From an uncultured Desulfovibrio sp. (GTDB lineage: Bacteria > Desulfobacterota > Desulfovibrionia > Desulfovibrionales > Desulfovibrionaceae), in assembly GCF_944327235.1 (NCBI RefSeq), contig NZ_CALVHE010000011.1:1-44838 (forward strand): a stretch of 44,838 nucleotides of DNA, written 5' to 3'. Made by a program: the position numbers and the translations under genes. Positions 24,564 through 31,753 of this stretch are shown here, piece by piece; positions within the stretch are counted from its first letter, which is position 1, and every line of letters begins with the position of its first letter. The notes beneath the pieces are model-generated. The model was not told the DNA's origin, searched no databases, and worked only from the letters and a program-made list of their open reading frames with translations.

Positions 24564-25550
24564 TTACCGGCGGTGGCGGCGCGGCAGATGCGGCAGGTGG
24601 GGCAGATGCAGCATGGGCCCCACGGCTATGCCCAGCGCGCCCAGCACGACGACGCACGCGCCCAGCAGACTGAGCAGGCCCACGCTGTCCAGCGGATAGG
24701 CCGACGGCCAGAGGCTGTGCAACAGGGATTCCAGCACCAGCGAGAACAGCGGCGTGGTCGCCACCACGGCGCTGACCTTGGCCGCGTGCCAGATGCTCAT
24801 GGCCTTGGTGAAGGACCCGTAGGCCACCAGCGTATTGATGCAGGCGAAGATCAGGCAGACGAGCTGTACCGCGTCCACACGCAGGATGTCCGCGGGCGTG
24901 GCGAGCGGCGCGAGCCCCAGAGCGCAGCAGGGATAGATGACCCGCAAGATGCGGGTGGGCGTGAGGTGGCGCAGCAGCACCTTCTGGGCCAGACCGTAGG
25001 TCGCCCAGACCAGCGCGGCGGAGCCGCCCAGCAGCATACCGAAGGAAAAATCGCTGTCGCCGCCCCAGAGCAGGCCGAGCCGGGTATTGAAGAACAACAG
25101 CAGTCCGGTCAGCAGCAGGCCGACGCCCACGGCCTGGACGGGCAAAAAGGCTTCCCGCAGGATGAATACCCCGCCCAGCAGGAGCAGCACCGGGCCGGCT
25201 TGCGCCAGGATCTGACAGGCCGAGGCGCTGAGATAGGCCACGGAAGAGTTGAAGAACACGAAGTTGGCCCCCAGGCTGGCCGAGGCCACCGCCAGCAGCA
25301 GCCAGGTGCGCCGCCGGGACGGCGCGGCCGGAGCGGCCGGGACCGCGGCGGCGGCCCGCTGCGGATCGCGCGAGGCGCGCACGGCGGGAGCGCACCATAT
25401 CCAGACAGCCGCCACGCAGAAGCGCAGCCAGACCAGCGTCACCGCATCCATGACCGGCAGCAGATGTTTCACCGCCAGCGGCAATGCGCCCCAGAACAGC
25501 GCCGTCAAAAGCGCCAGCAGCAAGCCCGCGCCGTTGTTCCCCAGCATCAT
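24564..25550 (-). CDS. EamA/DMT-family transporter, copy 1
   Basis: An inner-membrane drug/metabolite transporter of 328 residues with about ten hydrophobic segments and two EamA repeats (first from LLLALLTALFWGALPL, second from MLLGGSAALVWATYGLAQ). The cytoplasmic loop after the second segment is alanine-proline rich (AAAAVPAAPAAPSRRR). The C-terminal tail carries the repeat HLPHLPHLPRRHRR, which is unusual for the family. ATG at 25550 follows GGAGG at seven bases; the in-frame extension to 25724 is not real. It converges on the phosphoramidate operon and is divergent from the oxidoreductase operon. Substrate unknown. Confidence 0.9.
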   Translation of the reverse strand: MMLGNNGAGLLLALLTALFWGALPLAVKHLLPVMDAVTLVWLRFCVAAVWIWCAPAVRASRDPQRAAAAVPAAPAAPSRRRTWLLLAVASASLGANFVFFNSSVAYLSASACQILAQAGPVLLLLGGVFILREAFLPVQAVGVGLLLTGLLLFFNTRLGLLWGGDSDFSFGMLLGGSAALVWATYGLAQKVLLRHLTPTRILRVIYPCCALGLAPLATPADILRVDAVQLVCLIFACINTLVAYGSFTKAMSIWHAAKVSAVVATTPLFSLVLESLLHSLWPSAYPLDSVGLLSLLGACVVVLGALGIAVGPMLHLPHLPHLPRRHRR

Positions 25551-25737
25551 GCGGCAGCCTCCGTCGGATGTTTCTTGAAGATTGACGGCACGTCGTTTTC
25601 GGCGTGCCCGGCAGGGCCTGCCCGCGGTCCGGCGGCAAGCCTGTCTCAGGGGAGAAGATGGGCGGTGCCTGATCAAGCCCGCCGCAGAAAGACGGCTTTG
25701 GCAACAAAACCGGAGAAAAGTCAAGAGGCCTTCCCGC

Positions 25738-25766
25738 TTGACTGTTTGGCTGAACAGGAATCAAAT
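25738..25766 (+). promoter_or_regulatory. Sigma-70 promoter of the 2-oxoacid oxidoreductase operon
   Basis: TTGACT, 17 bp, TCAAAT, about 48 bp upstream of the ferredoxin-type gene. Confidence 0.6.
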
Positions 25767-25813
25767 ACGGAAGCGGGCGCTGCCCATACCGCGGCCGCAA
25801 AGGGTAATCATCT

Positions 25814-26035
25814 ATGTCTCGAATCGTATTTCTGGAAGAGCGCTGCAAGGGCTGCCGCCTGTGCGTGGAAGCCTGCCCGGCGCACATCATCCGTCCCGCC
25901 GGGCGATTCAACCGGCAGGGCTATGAAGTGATGGAAACGGAAGGCCGCTGCACGGGATGCGCCTCCTGTGCCCTCATGTGTCCCGATACGGCCATCCGCG
26001 TGTTCCGCGACAAGAGCGGAGGCAGACCGGCATGA
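25814..26035 (+). CDS. 2-oxoacid:ferredoxin oxidoreductase, 4Fe-4S ferredoxin-type delta subunit
   Basis: 73 residues with two CxxCxxCxxxCP-type clusters: CKGCRLCVEACP and CTGCASCALMCP. It passes electrons from the thiamine-diphosphate centre to soluble ferredoxin. It is the first gene of a four-gene operon (delta, alpha, beta, gamma), and its stop overlaps the next start (ATGA). This order is typical of Vor/Kor enzymes in strict anaerobes. No insert or deletion is seen. Confidence 0.92.
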   Translation: MSRIVFLEERCKGCRLCVEACPAHIIRPAGRFNRQGYEVMETEGRCTGCASCALMCPDTAIRVFRDKSGGRPA

Positions 26036-27126
26036 ATGACGGACGTATCCTCATCAAGGGCAACGAGGCCGTGGCCTATGGCGCGCTGGACGCCGGTTGC
26101 CGCTGCTATTTCGGCTATCCCATCACCCCGCAGAACGAGATCCCCGAAGCCATGAGCCGTCTGCTGCCGGAGAACGGCGGCCAGTTCGTGCAGGCCGAGA
26201 GCGAGCTTGCCGCCAGCGCCATGCTGCTGGGTGCGGGGTCTTGCGGCATCCCGGCCATGACCTCCTCCTCGAGCTGCGGCATCGCGCTCATGCAGGAATC
26301 CCTCTCCTACATGGCGGGCAGCCAGATCCCCGGCGTCATCGTCAATATGATGCGCGGCGGGCCGGGGCTTGGGGACATCGGCCCCTCGCAGGGCGACTAT
26401 TTCCAGGCGGTCAAGGGCGGCGGCAACGGCGACCATCGCAATTTCGTGCTTGCTCCGTCCACGGCGCAGGAATGCTATGACTTCATGTTCCGCGCCTTTC
26501 GTCTGGCCTTCACCTTCGCCAATCCGGTCATGGTGTTGGGCGACGCCATCGTGGCCCAGATCAAGGAAGGCGTGCGGCGGCAGCCGCCCGAGGACGCCCT
26601 GACGGCCGACGGCTATGCCGCCCTGTCCGCGCCCTGGCGGCTGGAAGGGCACGGCAGACGCGGCCCCGGCGCGACGCCGCGCCTGCTCAAGTCGGTCTAT
26701 CTGGCCGAAGGCTCGCTGGCCGAGCGCAACGTGCTGCTCATGCGCAAGTATGAGGCCATGCGCGCCCATGTGGACTGGGAGGAATGGCAGTGCGAGGACG
26801 CCGAGCTCATCGTGGTGGCCTTCGGTTCCGTGGCCCGCATCGCCCGCAGCGCCGTCCGGCAGCTGCGCGAACAGGGCTGCCGCGTGGGCCTGTTCCGTCC
26901 GGTGACCCTCTTCCCCTTCCCGGAAGCGGCCCTGCGCCGTGTGGCGCGTGACCGCCGTCTGCTGGTCATGGAGCAGAATACCGGCCAGATGGTGGAGGAC
27001 GTGCGCCTTGCCCTGGACGTGCTGGCCCGCCGCTCCTCGGTCAGCTGGCACGGCATCATGCCCGGCATGTTCATCGGCGCGGACGACCTCGTGGACCCCA
27101 TTCTCACCGCACTCAGGGAGGACTGA
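26032..27126 (+). CDS. vorB: 2-oxoacid:ferredoxin oxidoreductase alpha subunit, VorB type
   Basis: Oxidative decarboxylation of a 2-oxoacid to acyl-CoA with reduction of ferredoxin; the alpha subunit holds the pyrimidine-binding and CoA-facing domains. The 364 residues start ILIKGNEAVAYGALDAGCRC, then FGYPITPQNEIPEAMS, FVQAESELAASAMLLGAG, MTSSSSCGIALMQE, and RGGPGLGDIGPSQGDYFQA. These fit the branched-chain (3-methyl-2-oxobutanoate) VorB group better than pyruvate enzymes, but 2-oxoglutarate cannot be excluded. ATG at 26032 overlaps the delta-subunit stop. Confidence 0.9.
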   Translation: MNDGRILIKGNEAVAYGALDAGCRCYFGYPITPQNEIPEAMSRLLPENGGQFVQAESELAASAMLLGAGSCGIPAMTSSSSCGIALMQESLSYMAGSQIPGVIVNMMRGGPGLGDIGPSQGDYFQAVKGGGNGDHRNFVLAPSTAQECYDFMFRAFRLAFTFANPVMVLGDAIVAQIKEGVRRQPPEDALTADGYAALSAPWRLEGHGRRGPGATPRLLKSVYLAEGSLAERNVLLMRKYEAMRAHVDWEEWQCEDAELIVVAFGSVARIARSAVRQLREQGCRVGLFRPVTLFPFPEAALRRVARDRRLLVMEQNTGQMVEDVRLALDVLARRSSVSWHGIMPGMFIGADDLVDPILTALRED

Positions 27127-27127
27127 C

Positions 27128-27940
27128 ATGCAGGACGCGACTTCGGACGAACGCCTGCGCCCCGGCGCGGGCGAGGAACTGGTCTTTGACGCCACGCCGA
27201 CACTGGCCCACAAGCCCACGCACTACTGCCCCGGCTGCCACCACGGCATCGCCCACCGTCTGGTGAGCGAGGCACTGGATGAACTGGGACTGGCGGATCG
27301 GGCCATCCTTGTGGCCTCGGTGGGCTGTTCGGCCTTCAGTTACGATTATTTCAACGTGGACGCCGTGGAATCCCCGCACGGGCGGGCCTGCGCCGTGGCC
27401 ACGGGCATCCGTCGCGCCCGGCCGGAAAGCATCGTCTTCACCTATCAGGGGGACGGGGACATGGCGGCCATCGGTCTGGCGGAATCCATACACGCCGCCA
27501 ATCGCGGCGAGAACATCACGGCGGTCTTCATCAACAACACCGTGTACGGCATGACCGGCGGCCAGATGGCCCCCACCACCCTGCTGGGACAAAAGACCAC
27601 CACTACCCCGCTGGGCCGTCACCTGCTGGGCGAGGGCGGGCCCATCCACATGAGCGAGATCATGGGCGGGCTGGCCGGGGTGGCCTATGCCGAGCGCTGC
27701 GCCCTCGACAGCGTGAAGCACATCCGGCAGGCCAAGAAGGCCTTGCTGGCGGCCTTCAGCTGTCAGATACAGGGGCTGGGCTTCAGCTTCGTGGAACTGC
27801 TGGCCGGGTGTCCGACCAACTGGCATCTGGATCCCGTGAAAGCCAATCGCCGCATCAGTGAGGAGATGATCCCCGTCTTCCCGCTGGGCGTCTTTCGGGA
27901 TGTGCGGGAGGAGCGCAAACAGAGCGAGGTGCAGGCATGA
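27128..27940 (+). CDS. 2-oxoacid:ferredoxin oxidoreductase beta subunit (thiamine diphosphate-binding)
   Basis: 270 residues. HYCPGCHHGIAHRL near the N-terminus supplies the conserved CPGCxH. The TPP/Mg motif is GDGDMAAIGLAESIHAANRG through INNTVYGMTGGQMAPTT. Cys residues in VGCSAF and LLAGCPTNW correspond to conserved positions. It pairs with the alpha subunit to form the active site. The start is two bases after the alpha stop, and the 3' end overlaps the gamma start. Confidence 0.92.
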   Translation: MQDATSDERLRPGAGEELVFDATPTLAHKPTHYCPGCHHGIAHRLVSEALDELGLADRAILVASVGCSAFSYDYFNVDAVESPHGRACAVATGIRRARPESIVFTYQGDGDMAAIGLAESIHAANRGENITAVFINNTVYGMTGGQMAPTTLLGQKTTTTPLGRHLLGEGGPIHMSEIMGGLAGVAYAERCALDSVKHIRQAKKALLAAFSCQIQGLGFSFVELLAGCPTNWHLDPVKANRRISEEMIPVFPLGVFRDVREERKQSEVQA

Positions 27941-28479
27941 ACGGCTATCAGGATGTCATCATGGCCGGTTTCGGCGGTCAGGGCGTCATGCTCATCGGCA
28001 ATCTGCTGGCGCAGGCCGGACTGGAGCAGGGGCTGGAAGTGAGCTTCATCCCCGTTTACGGCGCGGAGATGCGCGGCGGCACGGCCAACTGCACCGTGGT
28101 GCTGGATACGCACCCCGTGGGTTCGCCGCTGGTCAACCGGCCCATGTCCGCCATCATCCTCAATGAACCTTCCCTGCACAAGTTCCAGCCGCGTCTGCGG
28201 GAGGACGGCGTGCAGATCGTCAATGCCTCGCTGGTGTCCCGCGATCTGCTGGATGCGCGCAAGAGGACGGTCTATATCCCGGTCAACGACATGGCCCATG
28301 AGCTGGGCAACGTGAAGATGGCCAATGTGGTCGCGCTGGGCGCGTGGCTGCGGGCGACCGGCGCGCTGGACCCGGAGGCGGTCAAGCAGGCCATGCACAG
28401 CGTGGTCAATGCCCATTATGCCAAGCTCATCCCCGCCAACATCAAGGCGCTGGAAGCGGGGTACGATTTCGCGGCCTGA
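27937..28479 (+). CDS. 2-oxoacid:ferredoxin oxidoreductase gamma subunit
   Basis: 180 residues with the gamma-domain fold: VIMAGFGGQGVMLIGNLLAQAG, FIPVYGAEMRGGTANCTVVL and KMANVVALGAWL. It completes the alpha-beta-gamma-delta complex. The ATGA overlap with the beta gene shows coupled translation. It is the last gene of the operon, followed by the hairpin GGGCCGTCC-GCAA-GGGCGGCCC at 28524-28545, which lacks a T-run. Confidence 0.92.
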   Translation: MNGYQDVIMAGFGGQGVMLIGNLLAQAGLEQGLEVSFIPVYGAEMRGGTANCTVVLDTHPVGSPLVNRPMSAIILNEPSLHKFQPRLREDGVQIVNASLVSRDLLDARKRTVYIPVNDMAHELGNVKMANVVALGAWLRATGALDPEAVKQAMHSVVNAHYAKLIPANIKALEAGYDFAA

Positions 28480-28650
28480 CGGTCGGCAGGAGCACCTTCT
28501 GCCGCCTGCCGTCGTATCCATGAGGGCCGTCCGCAAGGGCGGCCCTCCGCTATGACGGGCCGCCTCTCGACATTGCGGAGCACCTTTGGCATGGTGACGA
28601 GAGCGCCGCGATCCGCGCGTCATGCACCGTCAATCTACGGGAGACCTGCC

Positions 28651-29055
28651 ATGCGTTTTCTCCTCCTGCCCCTGCTGCTCGTCTGCAGCCTGTTGTGCAG
28701 TACCGGCCTTGTCCATGCGCTGGATATCGAAGCCAACAACAATTCCCGCTCCGTGGTCGCGCTGGCCGTGCATTATCTGCGCCCCTCGGGGCACTGGTCG
28801 ACGGACGGCTGGTACAGCATCCAGCCCGGCAAGACCTTCCATCTCAAGATAGACAGCAAGAATACGGTGTTCTACGTCCACGCCGTGCGCGTCAGGGACG
28901 GCAAGGTCTATACGCTTGGCGACACCATCGACCGCTGGGTCTGCGATCAGCCGTTCACGCTGGTCGACAACGCCCAGCCCGCCACCGGCGGTCGCATGGC
29001 GCTCTTCAGTCAGTACGAGGCCCCCAATCTCAAGATCGCCATCAATTTCAACTGA
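28651..29055 (+). CDS. Small secreted protein, DUF1036-like
   Basis: 134 residues with a signal peptide (MRFLLLPLLLVCSLLCSTGLVHA, cleavage near residue 23) and a compact domain: VVALAVHYLRPSGHWSTDGW, YSIQPGKTFHL, FYVHAVRVRDGK, TLGDTIDRWVCDQPF. The pattern of a cell-surface beta domain with GWY-x-I-x-PG resembles DUF1036. Function unknown; probably periplasmic. ATG at 28651 follows ACGGGAG; the in-frame extension to 28552 is rejected because it would bury the signal peptide. It seems monocistronic. A palindromic hairpin (AGCTGCCGCC / GGCGGCGGCT, 29081-29102) and ATTGTCTATTTT follow. Confidence 0.8.
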   Translation: MRFLLLPLLLVCSLLCSTGLVHALDIEANNNSRSVVALAVHYLRPSGHWSTDGWYSIQPGKTFHLKIDSKNTVFYVHAVRVRDGKVYTLGDTIDRWVCDQPFTLVDNAQPATGGRMALFSQYEAPNLKIAINFN

Positions 29056-29203
29056 CGATCCCTGCCCGCCGCGCGGAGGAAGCTGCCGCCGTGGCGGCGG
29101 CTATTGTCTATTTTCACCAAGTGCTGCATGATAACCAAAAAGCCTTGCCCTGCCCCTTCATCCGGGAGGGAGGCGGGCCGGGCCGTGCCCCAAGGATGTG
29201 ACT

Positions 29204-31090
29204 ATGAGCGGAATCTGTGGTGTCCTGACCTCGGAAGTTGTGAGGGATGAAGAACGTACGGCCCTGGCGGCCATGCTTGACGCGCTGTCCCACCGAGGGA
29301 AGAACCCTCCCCGGCTGGGCCATCTCGGAGACAAGGCCATCATGGGCTACTGCGGCAGCGAGTCGGAGGAGGACAACGGCAAACGTCCCTTCGTCAGTCC
29401 CTGCGGGCGCTATCTCGTCGTCCTGGACGGCCGGATCTATAACGGGCCGCAGCTGCGCGAAGAGATCGAGAAAAGCGGCCACGTTTTCCGCAGCCGCCAG
29501 GACGAAGAGATCCTCTCCTATCTTTTCCTCTCGCAGGGGCCGCAATGCCTGACCCGGCTCAACGGCATGTTCGCCTTTGCCATGTGGGATCTGCGGGACC
29601 AGAAACTCTTTCTCGTACGTGACCGCTTCGGGCAGAAACCGCTCTACTACGCCTCCTCCGGCAAGGGCATCCTGTTCTCCTCGGAGGTCATGTCCCTGTT
29701 GAAGCATCCGGCCCTCGAGCGCCGTCCCAACTATAACGCCCTCTTCCACTATCTCACCTTCATGATGCCGCCCGCGCCGCTGACGGCCTTTGAAGGCATC
29801 CACAAGCTGGAACCGGCGAGCTGGCTGGAATGGCAGCCCGGGCGCGCCGCCTTCTTCCTGCGCTACTGGAATGTGGACGGCAGCCGCAAATTCGAGGGCA
29901 CCGACGAGGACGCCATCGAAGAGCTCGACGGTCTCATGGACCGCGTGGCGCGGCGGCACGTCACGCCCGGCACGGGGCTTTTCCTTTCCGGCGGGCTGGA
30001 CTCCTCGCTCTTTGCCAGCAAGGCGGCCCGGCAGACCGGGGACATGCTGAGCCTCTCGCTGGACTATGTGGACGCCGATCACGGCGTCAACGCTCAGGCC
30101 ATGCAGGCCGCGGAGCTTTGCGGCACGCGCCATGTGAGCGGAATGCTCGATGTCGGCATCATGGAGGAACTGCCGCATATCGTCTCCCGCATGGGCGAAC
30201 CCTTTGCCGACCCGCCCCTGCTCACTTCCTGGCGGCTTGCCCGCATGGCCAGCCAGCATGTGGGGGCCGCCGTGACCACCAGCGGCACGGACAACATCTT
30301 CGGCGGCTATGCCCGGTATCTTGCGCCCTTCCTCTACGATACGCCGGATCTGCCGCCCGAAGTGCGCAAGGTGCATACCGAGCTGACCAAGACCGTGCCC
30401 CATGCCTACGGCGGCAAGAGCCTGCTTGGCGAGATGGATCCTTGCGCCAGCTACTATTACAGCCAGTTTGCCCTGTTCTTCGGCAACCGCAAGGAAAGCC
30501 TCTGTTCCATGGACTTGCGCGGCGCGGCGGATCCGCAACTGACCATCATGTTCATGCTGCGGGCCTTTGCCCGCTGCCCGCGTGCCACCTGGCTGGACAA
30601 GATCCAGTTCTTCGAGCTGGATCACTTCCTTGCCGGTCGCCTGCTGCCGCGCATCGACATGGTCACCGGAGCGCACACGCTGGATATCCGCATCCCCATG
30701 CTGGACAACGATATCGTGGACTTCGCCCTGACCCTGCCGGTGGGTATGCGCGTCAGGCGTATGCCGGACCGGCGTCCCGGCAGCACCGGCAAGGGCTATG
30801 AGACCAAATGGCTGGTCAAGATGGTCGGTCTGCGCCATCTGCCGCACGACCTCGTGTTCCGGCGGCGGCACAGCAATATGGTGCCGCTGGAAAGCTGGCT
30901 GCGCGGCCCGCTGCGGACCCTGGTGCTCGATGCGCTCATGAGCACGCAATGCTCCATCCGGGACTGGGTCAATCAGTCCGAGATCCGGCGGCTCGTCGCC
31001 CAACATATGGACGGGACCGCCAATAACACCATCGAGCTCTGGGCCCTGCTCATGCTGGAGCTCTGGACGCGGCACTGCCTCAGGGGCTGA
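29204..31090 (+). CDS. Asparagine-synthetase-like protein with degenerate glutaminase domain
   Basis: 628 residues: an N-terminal class II glutamine amidotransferase-like domain (1 to about 200) and a C-terminal ATP-PPase domain. The synthetase P-loop is intact as LSGGLDSSLF (S262-S268) with TSGTDNIFGGY. The protein begins MSGICGVL: the catalytic cysteine that should be residue 2 (MCGI) is serine. The glutamine-binding motif is also changed (DGRIYN for NGEIYN; HRGKNPPR for HRGPD). It should therefore not hydrolyse glutamine and would need free ammonia or another amine. ATG at 29204 with AAGGA at seven bases is preferred to GTG 29198. No partner genes are adjacent; a strong terminator follows. 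The substrate may not be aspartate. Confidence 0.88.
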   Translation: MSGICGVLTSEVVRDEERTALAAMLDALSHRGKNPPRLGHLGDKAIMGYCGSESEEDNGKRPFVSPCGRYLVVLDGRIYNGPQLREEIEKSGHVFRSRQDEEILSYLFLSQGPQCLTRLNGMFAFAMWDLRDQKLFLVRDRFGQKPLYYASSGKGILFSSEVMSLLKHPALERRPNYNALFHYLTFMMPPAPLTAFEGIHKLEPASWLEWQPGRAAFFLRYWNVDGSRKFEGTDEDAIEELDGLMDRVARRHVTPGTGLFLSGGLDSSLFASKAARQTGDMLSLSLDYVDADHGVNAQAMQAAELCGTRHVSGMLDVGIMEELPHIVSRMGEPFADPPLLTSWRLARMASQHVGAAVTTSGTDNIFGGYARYLAPFLYDTPDLPPEVRKVHTELTKTVPHAYGGKSLLGEMDPCASYYYSQFALFFGNRKESLCSMDLRGAADPQLTIMFMLRAFARCPRATWLDKIQFFELDHFLAGRLLPRIDMVTGAHTLDIRIPMLDNDIVDFALTLPVGMRVRRMPDRRPGSTGKGYETKWLVKMVGLRHLPHDLVFRRRHSNMVPLESWLRGPLRTLVLDALMSTQCSIRDWVNQSEIRRLVAQHMDGTANNTIELWALLMLELWTRHCLRG

Positions 31091-31127
31091 GCGCGAGCCT
31101 CCGCGTCGATCACCTTTTGCGAAGATC

Positions 31128-31166
31128 GGGGAAGGCGGCCTCCGGGCCGTCTTCCCCGTTGTTTTT
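31128..31166 (+). terminator. Terminator of the asparagine-synthetase-like gene
   Basis: GGGGAAG pairs with CTTCCCC, with an inner CGGCC/GGCCG, followed by GTTGTTTTT. Confidence 0.8.
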
Positions 31167-31266
31167 GCCTATGGCCGGAGCGTATCGACGGGGAACGTCG
31201 TCTGGACAGGCGTCGCGCGTTATGCGGCGGCATACGTTTCATAAAACTACATAACTATTTTTTTAG

Positions 31267-31296
31267 TTGACAAGCCTACCTCACTTGCCTAGGCTG
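31267..31296 (+). promoter_or_regulatory. Promoter and possible ArsR-type operator
   Basis: TTGACA (31267-31272), 18 bp, TAGGCT (31291-31296). Between and over these boxes lies an inverted repeat AGCCTA-N11-TAGGCT, a likely operator for the regulator encoded just downstream. AACTA...TAGTT at 31253-31268 is a second short inverted repeat. Confidence 0.5.
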
Positions 31297-31335
31297 TTCC
31301 TTGACAGCCACATTCCCGCCGTCTACACAGGGGTC

Positions 31336-31671
31336 ATGAACACACAGTACATCGCTGCCCTGCCGGACGACTGGAAGCGTGTGGCGCAGGTCTTTTCCGC
31401 TATGGGAGATGCCACGCGCCAGAAGATACTTCTGCTTTTCGAGCCGGGGGAGCGCATCAGCTTGAGCACGCTGGTGAGCACCGTGGGCATGAGCCGTACC
31501 GCCGTCAGCCACCATGTCAACGTGCTGGTACGCGCGGGCCTGCTGGTCCCGCAACGCTCAGGGAAGGAAGTCTTCTACCGGCGAGACCTCCCCTTCACGC
31601 TGGAGATGCTCGACCGGGTGAGGGATTATGCGCTCGCGGAGCTGGCCGTGGAAGACGGCGGCCCTCGTTGA
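31336..31671 (+). CDS. ArsR-family winged-helix transcriptional regulator
   Basis: 111 residues. The winged helix-turn-helix is clear: MGDATRQKILLLF, LSTLVSTVGMSRTAVSHHVN (recognition helix) and LVRAGLLVPQRSGKEVFYR (wing). No Cys metal site (ELCVCDL-type) is visible, so it probably senses something other than a thiophilic metal. ATG at 31336 is chosen; an in-frame TTG at 31267 is the -35 box instead. It is 82 bp upstream of the large lipid-remodelling fusion gene and probably controls it and itself. Confidence 0.88.
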   Translation: MNTQYIAALPDDWKRVAQVFSAMGDATRQKILLLFEPGERISLSTLVSTVGMSRTAVSHHVNVLVRAGLLVPQRSGKEVFYRRDLPFTLEMLDRVRDYALAELAVEDGGPR

Positions 31672-31753
31672 GCGGCATGGCGGAGGACATCCCCCGCGAC
31701 TGACGGGCGGCGCCGACCTGACGCCATGCGCGGAGCACCGCAAGGAGCGCGCT

